From Arcicella sp034931005 (GTDB lineage: Bacteria > Bacteroidota > Bacteroidia > Cytophagales > Spirosomataceae), in the NCBI RefSeq assembly GCF_034931005.1, contig NZ_JAYGIN010000004.1, positions 124,001 to 188,000 of the forward strand: a stretch of 64,000 bases of DNA, in the 5' to 3' direction. The notes under the pieces are model-generated. The model worked only from the letters and a program-made list of their open reading frames with translations, did not search any database and was not told where the DNA came from. Every line of letters starts with the position of its first letter. Position 1 is the stretch's first letter. The translations under genes and the position numbers were made by a program. Positions 7,351 through 14,577 of this stretch are shown here, piece by piece.

Positions 7351-10300
7351 ATGAATAGACCAAATATAAAAGAAGTTTTAAAAAATCGAATTCTTGTACT
7401 TGACGGAGCAATGGGTTCGTTAATTCAAGAATATAAATTATCTGATGCCGATTATCGTGGCGAGAAATTCAAGGATTTCCCGCACGAGGTAAAAGGTAAT
7501 AACGATATGCTTTCGATAACTCGCCCTGATGTTATCAAGGAAATTCATGCTAAATACTTTGAAGCAGGTGCAGATATTGCTGAAACTAACACATTTTCAG
7601 GCACTTCCATAGCTATGGCAGATTACCACATGGAAGAATATGTGTATGAATTGAACTACGAATCTGCAAAAATTGCCCGTGAAGTAGCCGATGAATTTAC
7701 CGCTAAAAATACTGCGGGCGGCGTTCCGCAAAAACCACGTTATGTTGCAGGTTCAATAGGACCAACCAATAGAACTTTATCATTATCTCCAGACGTAAAC
7801 GACCCAGGTTTCAGAGCCGTTACCTTTGATGAATTAGTTGATGCTTATTACGAACAAATTCAAGGTTTGATGGATGGTGGTGCTGATTTATTATTGGTTG
7901 AAACCATTTTTGATACCTTAAATGCCAAAGCGGCACTTTTTGCTATTGATTTATACCAAAAAGATAGAGCAGAAGGAACAATTAGACCGCTTCAAAGTAC
8001 GTCTATTCCAAAGCAAACTAAATTCCCAAGCGGAACGCCGCCCGTCCCCAATTCCCCAGTAACCAATATCCCAATTATGGTTTCTGGAACGATTACGGAT
8101 GCTTCGGGACGTACCCTTTCTGGACAAACGACAGAGGCATTTTTGACATCTGTTTCTCATTTAGATTTATTATCTGTTGGCTTAAACTGTGCTTTAGGAG
8201 CAGATTTAATGCGTCCTTATGTACAAATTTTAGCCAAAGAATCCCCCTTTTTAGTATCGGCTCACCCCAATGCAGGTTTGCCAAACGAAATGGGAGAATA
8301 CGACCAAACGCCTTCTGAAATGGGCGTTATCGTAGAAGATTTCTTACAACATGGCTTCATGAATATTATCGGAGGTTGTTGTGGAACTACGCCTGCTCAC
8401 ATTGCAGAAATTGCCAAAGTTGCCGCAAAATATCCACCGAGAGTTATTCCAACATTAGAGCCAATTCAGAAATTATCAGGACTTGAGCCTCTAAATATTA
8501 CCAAAGAAACCAATTACGTAAACATCGGAGAACGTTGTAATGTAACAGGTTCAAAGAAATTTGCTCGTTTGATTCGTGAAAATAAATACGAAGAAGCCAT
8601 TGCCGTAGCTCGTGAACAAGTAGATGGCGGTGCAATGGTCATTGACGTAAACTTGGACGAAGGAATGATTGATGGTGTAGAAGCCATGAAGACATTTTTG
8701 AATTTGTTGATGGCTGAACCAGACATTGCCAAATTGCCAATCATGGTCGATTCTTCAAAATGGGAAGTGATTGAAGCTGGCTTGAAATGTGTACAAGGAA
8801 AGTCAATTGTAAACTCAATTTCATTAAAAGAAGGTGAACAAAAATTCATTGAATCGGCAGAAAAAGTAAAACGTTACGGAGCAAGTACCGTAGTCATGGC
8901 GTTCGACGAAGACGGTCAGGCGGATTCTTATGAAAGACGTATCGAAATCTGTAAAAGAGCGTATGATATTTTGGTAGACAAAGTGTATTTTCCTCCGCAA
9001 GACATCATTTTTGACCCAAATATCCTAACTGTTGCCACAGGTATTGAAGAACATAACAACTATGCCGTTGATTTTATCAATGCTACCCGTTGGATAAAAG
9101 AAAATCTACCTTATGCCAAAGTGTCGGGTGGGGTTTCCAATATTTCTTTCTCTTTCCGTGGAAATGAACCAGTTCGAGAGGCAATGCACACCGTATTTTT
9201 GTACCACGCCATCAAAGCAGGTATGGATATGGGTATTGTGAATGCAGCTCAATTAGGCGTTTATGACGACATTCCAAAGGATATGTTAGAACTTTGCGAA
9301 GACGTTTTATTGAACCGCAGAGAAGATTCAACAGAGCGTTTGGTAACATTTGCCGAAACCGTAAAATCGAAAGGAAAAGAAATAGTTGTTGATAATGCTT
9401 GGAGAAATCAGCCAGTCGGAAAACGCTTAGAACACGCCTTAATTAAAGGATTGACTGAATTTATTGATGCCGACGTAGAAGAAGCTCGCCAGCAATATGA
9501 TAAACCTCTACACGTAATTGAAGGGCCTTTAATGGACGGAATGAACGTAGTTGGTGATTTATTTGGAGCAGGTAAAATGTTCTTGCCACAAGTAGTAAAA
9601 TCGGCAAGGGTAATGAAAAAAGCCGTAGCTTATTTATTGCCATTTATTGAGGAAGAAAAAACTCGTTCTTTAGATGCAGGCGAAGCTCAAAGTGCAACAG
9701 GAGGTGGTAAAATCCTTTTGGCAACGGTAAAAGGCGACGTTCATGATATTGGTAAAAACATCGTTGGTGTTGTTTTGGGCTGTAATAATTATGAAATTAT
9801 TGATTTGGGCGTAATGGTTCAAACCGAAAAAATTCTTGCCGCCGCCCGTGAACATAAAGTTGATATCATAGGACTTTCGGGTTTGATTACGCCTTCGTTA
9901 GATGAAATGGTTGGTGTGGCAAAAGAAATGGAACGTCAAGGTTTTACTGTACCATTACTAATCGGTGGAGCAACCACTTCACGTATTCACACGGCAGTAA
10001 AAATTGACCCACATTATTCTGGCCCCGTTATTCACGTATTGGATGCGTCGAAAAGTGTACCAGTGGCTGGTCGTTTGATGCAAAGTGAACAAACAAAAGA
10101 GGAAATTTTTGATGAAATTAAATCTTCTTACGCTCAATTACGCATAGACCACGCAAGTCGCCAGAAAGATAAAAATTATGCTCCAATTGAAAAGGCTCGT
10201 GAAAACGCTCCAAAAATTGATTGGGCTAATTTCCAATCAACCAAGCCACAATTCTTAGGGAATAAATACTTTATGGATTATGATTTGGCGGAGATTGCCA

Positions 10301-11223
10301 AATATATCGACTGGACTCCATTCTTCTCAACTTGGCAATTATCGGGTAAATATCCAAAGATTTTTGACAATGAAGTAGTTGGAGCAGAAGCTAAGAAGTT
10401 GTTTGATGATGCCAATGTATTATTAAAGGAAATCATTGATAATAAACTACTTACGGCTCGTGCGGTGGTTGGATTTTATCCTGCAAATGCCATTGGTGAT
10501 GATATTACTCTTCACAATTTCGAGGAAATCATCAAAGAAGTTCCTTGCGAAAAACATGGTGTTCATAAGCATATAAGCTATAATGTGTTGAAAGATAAAA
10601 ACGTAAATAAGCTTACTCTGCATCATTTACGCCAACAAGGACAAAAAGCAGCCAATGTAGCCAATTATTGTTTGTCTGATTTTATCGCTCCCGAAACAAC
10701 AGGTAAAGAAGATTATATTGGAGCATTTGCCGTTACCGCAGGAATTGGCATTGAAGCACTCATTGAAAAATACGACCGTGACCATGATGATTACAATTCA
10801 ATTATGGTCAAAGCCCTTGCCGACCGTTTGGCAGAAGCCTTTGCTGAATTGATGCACGAGCGTACTCGTAAAGAATTCTGGGGATATGCAACAGATGAAA
10901 ATGCAACTCCCGAAGATTTAATTTCTGAAAAATACCAAGGAATTCGTCCAGCACCAGGTTATCCAGCGTGTCCAGACCATACCGAAAAGAAAGCACTTTT
11001 TGAATTATTACAAGCAGAAGAAAAATTAGGAATTCAATTGACAGAAAGCTTTGCAATGTACCCAGCGAGTTCAGTGAGTGGCTGGTATTTTTCAAATCCA
11101 GAAAGTAAGTATTTCCCAATCGGAAAGATTGCTAAAGACCAAGTAGTTGACTATGCAGCCCGAAAAGGTATGAGCATGGAATTGACGGAGAAATGGTTAG
11201 CTCCTGTTTTGAATTATGATTAG
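7351..11223 (+). CDS. metH: Cobalamin-dependent methionine synthase
   Basis: 1290 residues from the ATG at 7351; an upstream GTG at 7312 is rejected because that extension is intergenic repeat. All four modules are present. The homocysteine-binding barrel has zinc ligands Cys280 (GLNCALG) and Cys343/Cys344 (GGCCGTT). The pterin-binding barrel starts at VNIGERCNVTGS. The cobalamin domain has GDVHDIGKNIVG with the cobalt-ligand His798, and SGLITPSLDEM. The C-terminal AdoMet reactivation domain contains RPAPGYPACPDH and ASSVSGWYF. It transfers methyl from methyltetrahydrofolate to homocysteine in the cytoplasm. The homocysteine domain carries two unusual in-frame additions, AGGVPQ near residue 122 and a Pro-rich stretch near 205-236, whose DNA holds a 15-bp inverted repeat. 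A hairpin terminator follows. Confidence 0.97.
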   Translation: MNRPNIKEVLKNRILVLDGAMGSLIQEYKLSDADYRGEKFKDFPHEVKGNNDMLSITRPDVIKEIHAKYFEAGADIAETNTFSGTSIAMADYHMEEYVYELNYESAKIAREVADEFTAKNTAGGVPQKPRYVAGSIGPTNRTLSLSPDVNDPGFRAVTFDELVDAYYEQIQGLMDGGADLLLVETIFDTLNAKAALFAIDLYQKDRAEGTIRPLQSTSIPKQTKFPSGTPPVPNSPVTNIPIMVSGTITDASGRTLSGQTTEAFLTSVSHLDLLSVGLNCALGADLMRPYVQILAKESPFLVSAHPNAGLPNEMGEYDQTPSEMGVIVEDFLQHGFMNIIGGCCGTTPAHIAEIAKVAAKYPPRVIPTLEPIQKLSGLEPLNITKETNYVNIGERCNVTGSKKFARLIRENKYEEAIAVAREQVDGGAMVIDVNLDEGMIDGVEAMKTFLNLLMAEPDIAKLPIMVDSSKWEVIEAGLKCVQGKSIVNSISLKEGEQKFIESAEKVKRYGASTVVMAFDEDGQADSYERRIEICKRAYDILVDKVYFPPQDIIFDPNILTVATGIEEHNNYAVDFINATRWIKENLPYAKVSGGVSNISFSFRGNEPVREAMHTVFLYHAIKAGMDMGIVNAAQLGVYDDIPKDMLELCEDVLLNRREDSTERLVTFAETVKSKGKEIVVDNAWRNQPVGKRLEHALIKGLTEFIDADVEEARQQYDKPLHVIEGPLMDGMNVVGDLFGAGKMFLPQVVKSARVMKKAVAYLLPFIEEEKTRSLDAGEAQSATGGGKILLATVKGDVHDIGKNIVGVVLGCNNYEIIDLGVMVQTEKILAAAREHKVDIIGLSGLITPSLDEMVGVAKEMERQGFTVPLLIGGATTSRIHTAVKIDPHYSGPVIHVLDASKSVPVAGRLMQSEQTKEEIFDEIKSSYAQLRIDHASRQKDKNYAPIEKARENAPKIDWANFQSTKPQFLGNKYFMDYDLAEIAKYIDWTPFFSTWQLSGKYPKIFDNEVVGAEAKKLFDDANVLLKEIIDNKLLTARAVVGFYPANAIGDDITLHNFEEIIKEVPCEKHGVHKHISYNVLKDKNVNKLTLHHLRQQGQKAANVANYCLSDFIAPETTGKEDYIGAFAVTAGIGIEALIEKYDRDHDDYNSIMVKALADRLAEAFAELMHERTRKEFWGYATDENATPEDLISEKYQGIRPAPGYPACPDHTEKKALFELLQAEEKLGIQLTESFAMYPASSVSGWYFSNPESKYFPIGKIAKDQVVDYAARKGMSMELTEKWLAPVLNYD
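7715..8044. repeat. 15-bp GC-rich inverted repeat inside metH
   Basis: CGGGCGGCGTTCCGC at 7715-7729 and its exact complement at 8030-8044 sit in the two stretches where this MetH appears to carry extra residues. Both are in frame. Their GC content is far above the surrounding coding DNA. Confidence 0.7.
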
Positions 11224-11238
11224 GAGGTTAGGTTTATA

Positions 11239-11277
11239 AACGACAAAGGGCAACGAAATTCGTTGCCCTTTGTCGTT
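11239..11277. terminator. Hairpin terminator after metH
   Basis: A perfect 17-bp stem (AACGACAAAGGGCAACG, 11239-11255) with loop AAATT. Its core is almost identical to the hairpin at 12068-12110 on the far side of the HigBA cassette. Confidence 0.8.
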
Positions 11278-11320
11278 ATATCTAATAATATCATAATTAA
11301 AACTTGTATTAAATAAATAT

Positions 11321-11359
11321 AATTACCAATATTGTATACTACTTACCAAATTGGTAATT
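11321..11359. promoter_or_regulatory. Putative HigA operator: TTACCAA-A-TTGGTAA palindrome plus upstream half site
   Basis: TTACCAA (11343-11349), A, TTGGTAA (11351-11357) is a perfect 15-base palindrome 28 bases before higB. A further AATTACCAAT at 11321-11330 pairs with ATTGGTAATT at 11350-11359, giving a two-site arrangement. Autoregulation by the antitoxin is the family norm; the binding itself is inferred. Confidence 0.6.
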
Positions 11360-11384
11360 ATAAAATAGATTTCACTATTAATTA

Positions 11385-11681
11385 ATGAGAGTAATTACAA
11401 AAGGAACTTTGAGAGATTTTTGGGAAACTTATCCAGACTCAGAACAGGAATTAAAATATTGGTATGATAAAATGAAAAATGCCGATTATGAAACGCCTAA
11501 TGAAGTAATTGAAGACAACCCGAAAACAGATACAGTTGGGAATAATAGAATCGTTTTCAACATTTGTCACAATAAATATAGGCTCATTGCTCTGTTCAGA
11601 TATAAACTACAAATCGTTTTTATCAGATTTATTGGCACACACAAAGAGTATGATAAAATAGAAAATATTAAAGATATTTAA
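11385..11681 (+). CDS. higB: HigB-type mRNA interferase toxin
   Basis: 98 residues of the HigB_toxin branch of the RelE/ParE fold: MRVITKGTLRDFWETYPDSE followed by FNICHNKYRLIALFRYK and a C-terminal FIRFIGTHKEYDKI. Family members cleave translated mRNAs on the ribosome. The toxin precedes the antitoxin, the typical hig order, with an 11-base spacer, so the two are surely co-transcribed. The strong palindrome upstream probably mediates autorepression. The cassette is bounded by two nearly identical hairpins. Confidence 0.88.
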   Translation: MRVITKGTLRDFWETYPDSEQELKYWYDKMKNADYETPNEVIEDNPKTDTVGNNRIVFNICHNKYRLIALFRYKLQIVFIRFIGTHKEYDKIENIKDI

Positions 11682-11692
11682 TTCATCAAAAT

Positions 11693-12070
11693 ATGAAAAC
11701 ATTATTAGAAATTAAATCTTCTCTAAAACCTATAAAAGGTAAAGAAGAATATAAAGAATATTTGACAATTATTGATAGTTTAATTGATTGTCAGGAAGAT
11801 AGCCCTGAAGAAGAAGTATTAGAATTGGTATCTATTTTGGTAGAAAGTTACGAAACTAAGCATTTCCTAATTGAAGCACCAGACCCAATAGAAGCCATTA
11901 AAATAAGAATGGAAGAAGAGGGATTAAAGAAAAAAGATTTAGCACAATATTTTGGAAGTGCCAGTAGAGTTTCAGAAGTTTTAAATCGAAAAAGACCTCT
12001 TACACTTGATATGATGAGAAAAATCCATCGAGGCTTAGGTATTTCTGCGAATACTTTATTGGCAATATAA
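11693..12070 (+). CDS. higA: HigA-type antitoxin with XRE helix-turn-helix
   Basis: 125 residues: an N-terminal helical part (about 1-65) expected to wrap the toxin, and an XRE-family helix-turn-helix at about 72-115 (MEEEGLKKKDLAQYFGSASR ... VLNRKRPLTLDMMRKIHRGLG). It neutralises HigB and represses the operon. The larger size than the usual 90-100 residues is common in the Bacteroidota branch. Its TAA lies inside the stem of the downstream hairpin. Confidence 0.88.
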   Translation: MKTLLEIKSSLKPIKGKEEYKEYLTIIDSLIDCQEDSPEEEVLELVSILVESYETKHFLIEAPDPIEAIKIRMEEEGLKKKDLAQYFGSASRVSEVLNRKRPLTLDMMRKIHRGLGISANTLLAI

Positions 12071-12110
12071 ATGACAAAAGGCAACGAAATTCGTTGCCTT
12101 TTGTCATTTA
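12068..12110. terminator. Hairpin terminator after higA, near-copy of the metH terminator
   Basis: A 19-bp perfect stem (TAAATGACAAAAGGCAACG, 12068-12086, loop AAATT). Within the core only one base per arm differs from the hairpin at 11239-11277. It can also terminate the convergent ThuA gene. Confidence 0.85.
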
Positions 12111-12125
12111 ATGATTGTTCTAATC

Positions 12126-12890
12126 CTACAAACCCTTCCCAGTAGCTGCCCAATAAATACCTCCGTAAATATGGTCTAAGAAAGTTTGGTCTGAATAGGT
12201 CAATGGAATATGTCCAAGTGCTGTATAAAAGGCACGTCCACCATCGTAATTATGATACCATGAAATTGGATGATTACCCATTCCTTTTCCTTCATTATCT
12301 CCCCATTTAGTAGCAGGATTGTATGTTTTTTCATCTACTGACACTAAAACCTTTAAGTCATTGGCATTAGCAGGCGTTTTAAATTCATACCATTCGTCTG
12401 TCCAAAGGAATTTCTTTGGAAAACGCTCCATTCCTGGGAAATTACTGTCTTCTACTTTTAGATATGCCGTTTGTTGACTTGGGTGAATTTTAAAATACAT
12501 CCCTACCAATTTTCCGTACCATGCCCAATCATATTCTGTATCAGATGCCGAGTGAATTCCTACATATCCTTTCCCAGATTTAATAAACTTCTCAAAAGCA
12601 GCTTGTTGTTCTTCATTTAAAATATTACCTGTTGTGTTCAAAAAGATAACGGCTTGATATTTTTCTAAGCCTTTATCACTGAAAACAGTAGCATTTTCTT
12701 GCCAATCTACACTAAAACTATGACGATTTGCTAATTGCTTTATTGCCGTTACACCTTCATGAATAGACTCATGATGAAAGCCATCTGTTTTGGTAAATAG
12801 TAAAACTTTGAATTGTTGAGCATACGTCATGCTTGACATTAGTGACAGGGTAAGCATTAACATTATGCTTTTTACAAAAGGTATTTTCAT
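12126..12890 (-). CDS. Secreted ThuA-domain protein
   Basis: 254 residues. Signal peptide residues 1-25 (MTYAQ), then a single ThuA domain (class I glutamine amidotransferase-like fold) with FKVLLFTKTDGFHHESI, VIFLNTTGNIL, GYVGIHSASDTEYDW and a C-terminal GRAFYTALGHIPLTY. In Cytophagales this family is very common in carbohydrate-use regions and often fused to sugar dehydrogenase or cytochrome modules; its reaction is not firmly established. The periplasmic or outer-membrane location follows from the signal peptide. Neighbours are the unrelated HigA (convergent) and TMEM220-like genes. Confidence 0.85.
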   Translation of the reverse strand: MKIPFVKSIMLMLTLSLMSSMTYAQQFKVLLFTKTDGFHHESIHEGVTAIKQLANRHSFSVDWQENATVFSDKGLEKYQAVIFLNTTGNILNEEQQAAFEKFIKSGKGYVGIHSASDTEYDWAWYGKLVGMYFKIHPSQQTAYLKVEDSNFPGMERFPKKFLWTDEWYEFKTPANANDLKVLVSVDEKTYNPATKWGDNEGKGMGNHPISWYHNYDGGRAFYTALGHIPLTYSDQTFLDHIYGGIYWAATGKGL

Positions 12891-13039
12891 TATAAAAATT
12901 GGATTGAGATTGAATAATTGATTTGGTTGAATAAATATTTTATAAACCTATTTAAAATCTAAATTACAAATTCACCATCATTAGTTATCATGGTATGTAA
13001 GGAAATTTCAGAATAAGGACACAATTTTAGGCATAAAAA

Positions 13040-13077
13040 AGCCTTTCTATAAACCTATAACTATTTATAAAAAGGCT
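13040..13077. terminator. Terminator hairpin downstream of the TMEM220-like gene
   Basis: AGCCTTTCTATAAA (13040-13053) pairs with TTTATAAAAAGGCT (13064-13077) with one mismatch. It lies just past the stop at 13097 on the minus strand. Confidence 0.7.
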
Positions 13078-13096
13078 ACAATTATTATACTCAGTA

Positions 13097-13459
13097 TTAA
13101 TTTTTACTTTTCGCAAATTTATCTATCTCCCAACAAATCATAAAAGCAATTGTTCCAATCCATAGTCCACAGGCTTCACGAGCAAGTTCTTGATTTATGG
13201 TTTTCATAGACAACCCTCCACCTTCTGAGAAAAAACCTTCCCATGAAGTCATCATGTTCCATGAATTCATACCTCCTGCAAAAGAAAGCACAATTAAAAC
13301 TAACAACATCTCTGGATTAGCCTTTCCTTGATACGTTCTAAAAGTAGCATAGGCGGCAATTAAATAAATTGGAATCCAAAGAATTGGGTCAGGGTCGTTG
13401 TACTGCCAACCTGCAAAAAGTAAAAAAATAAGGGTAAAAAATAGGGCGATATATTTCAT
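13097..13459 (-). CDS. TMEM220-like membrane protein
   Basis: 120 residues from the ATG at 13459; the longer frame to 13531 would overlap the upstream TPR gene and adds non-hydrophobic residues. Four hydrophobic segments and the conserved opening FAGWQYNDPDPILWIPIYL match the TMEM220 family. Function is unknown in bacteria and animals. The gene starts 38 bases after the end of the TPR lipoprotein gene on the same strand, so the two probably form an operon. Confidence 0.75.
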   Translation of the reverse strand: MKYIALFFTLIFLLFAGWQYNDPDPILWIPIYLIAAYATFRTYQGKANPEMLLVLIVLSFAGGMNSWNMMTSWEGFFSEGGGLSMKTINQELAREACGLWIGTIAFMICWEIDKFAKSKN

Positions 13460-13496
13460 TTGATTTTTTTTAAAACGATGCGTAAATATAATAAAA

Positions 13497-14222
13497 TCAC
13501 TTACAAAAACTATCCATTGCTGCTTTTGCATCAGGATAACCTAAACGATTTGCAGTTTTTAAACTCATACAAGCTTCATCACTTTTGTTCATCTTTTGCT
13601 GAACAATTCCTAATGCGTAATATGCTTTGGCAAATTGTGGGTCAATTTTTACGGCACTCACAAAGTCATTAGTGGCATTCTCAAAATTGCCCATTTGGAA
13701 ATAAATATTACCTCTGTTATATAAAGCATTTGTTTCTTTTGGGTTCAATTTGATGGCTTTTTCAAAATCATTTAATGCTTCTGGAACTTTGATTAAAGCC
13801 GCATAAACAATTCCTCTCTTGATATAAATCTCGGCAGTATCTGGCTGAATTTCAGCGGCTTTACCACAATCCATCAATGCCCCTTCCCAATCAGATTTTT
13901 CCATTTTCACCGATGCACGGTTAAAGTATGGCTTATAGTCTTTTGGCTCAAGTTTGATGGCTTGTTCATAGTCTAACAAAGCACTGTTATAATCTTTCAA
14001 CTCAAAATTTGCAGCACCACGCATATTAAATGCCTTCGCATTTTCGGGGTCTTTGTCGATAGCTTGATTCAAATATTCTACGGCTTCTTTGGCTTTTCCT
14101 TTTTGCAATTGTTCTTTTGCTTTCTCTAAAAATGCGTCAGATGAACCCGTACAAGCAGTAAAAAGTAAACAGTAAATAGTAGGCAGTAAAATAGATTTTA
14201 AGCCATTTTTTGTGTTTTTCAT
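13497..14222 (-). CDS. TPR-repeat lipoprotein
   Basis: 241 residues from the ATG at 14222, chosen because it gives a lipoprotein signal peptide MKNTKNGLKSILLPTIYCLL ending in the lipobox LFTAC. The frame is open to 14306, but the extra 28 residues are not signal-like. About six tetratricopeptide repeats follow (for example AVEYLNQAIDKDPENAKAFN, ALLDYEQAIKLEPKDYKPYF, ALNDFEKAIKLNPKETNALY). A protein-protein scaffold anchored in the envelope is likely; partners are unknown. The signal peptide is encoded by a run of TACTG-type words seen in other exported proteins here. Confidence 0.85.
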   Translation of the reverse strand: MKNTKNGLKSILLPTIYCLLFTACTGSSDAFLEKAKEQLQKGKAKEAVEYLNQAIDKDPENAKAFNMRGAANFELKDYNSALLDYEQAIKLEPKDYKPYFNRASVKMEKSDWEGALMDCGKAAEIQPDTAEIYIKRGIVYAALIKVPEALNDFEKAIKLNPKETNALYNRGNIYFQMGNFENATNDFVSAVKIDPQFAKAYYALGIVQQKMNKSDEACMSLKTANRLGYPDAKAAMDSFCK

Positions 14223-14429
14223 ACTGTCAATGATTTTTATGGGATGTCCCAAACCAATAACACTATCCACAACTTTTAAGGTATTTCTATAAAAAAGAAC
14301 AAACATTTTGATTGTATTTGATTAAAAATTAAAAAATATTTAAAATAAATTATTGTCTATAAACTACTGATAATAAAAAGCTTAATGATAATTTCAGCAT
14401 CATGATGCGTATTTTTTTTCAAGTGGGTT

Positions 14430-14459
14430 TTGTAACCTCAATAAAATCCACCATCTTTG
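14430..14459 (+). promoter_or_regulatory. Promoter of the SRP RNA gene
   Basis: TTG at 14430-14432 and CATCTTTG at 14452-14459 (7 of 8 to TAnnTTTG) are separated by exactly 19 bases, the Bacteroidota primary-sigma spacing. The predicted start is around 14464-14466, exactly where the SRP RNA stem begins. Confidence 0.7.
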
Positions 14460-14463
14460 TGAC

Positions 14464-14541
14464 GGCAAATTACCAGCTCCCTCCGAATCCCCCAGGTCTT
14501 GATCGAAGCAAGGGTAGGCAGGTTGTAGCGGTGAATTTGCC
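14464..14541 (+). ncRNA. ffs: Small bacterial signal recognition particle RNA (4.5S-like)
   Basis: The core has the conserved helix-8 order CAGGTC, six bases, GAAGCA, then GGGTAGGCAG, matching E. coli 4.5S CAGGUC-CGGAAG-GAAGCA. The ends pair as GGCAAATT-ACC-GCT with AGC-GGT-AATTTGCC, and ten T residues follow directly, forming a terminator. The RNA binds Ffh and targets nascent membrane proteins. At about 78 nt it is shorter than the usual 95-115 nt. The six bases replacing the normal GNRA-capped tip (TTGATC) allow a U-CUUG-A cap instead. It lies alone between a TPR gene and an amylase. The call is by eye; a covariance-model search would settle it. Confidence 0.82.
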
Positions 14542-14555
14542 TTTTTTTTTTGCCC

Positions 14556-14577
14556 AAACGATTCTGGAGAATCGTTT
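14556..14577. terminator. Hairpin at the 3' end of the amylase gene
   Basis: AAACGATTC (14556-14564), TGGA loop, GAATCGTTT (14569-14577): a perfect 9-bp stem abutting the amylase stop codon, followed on the minus strand by an A-rich run. Confidence 0.6.
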
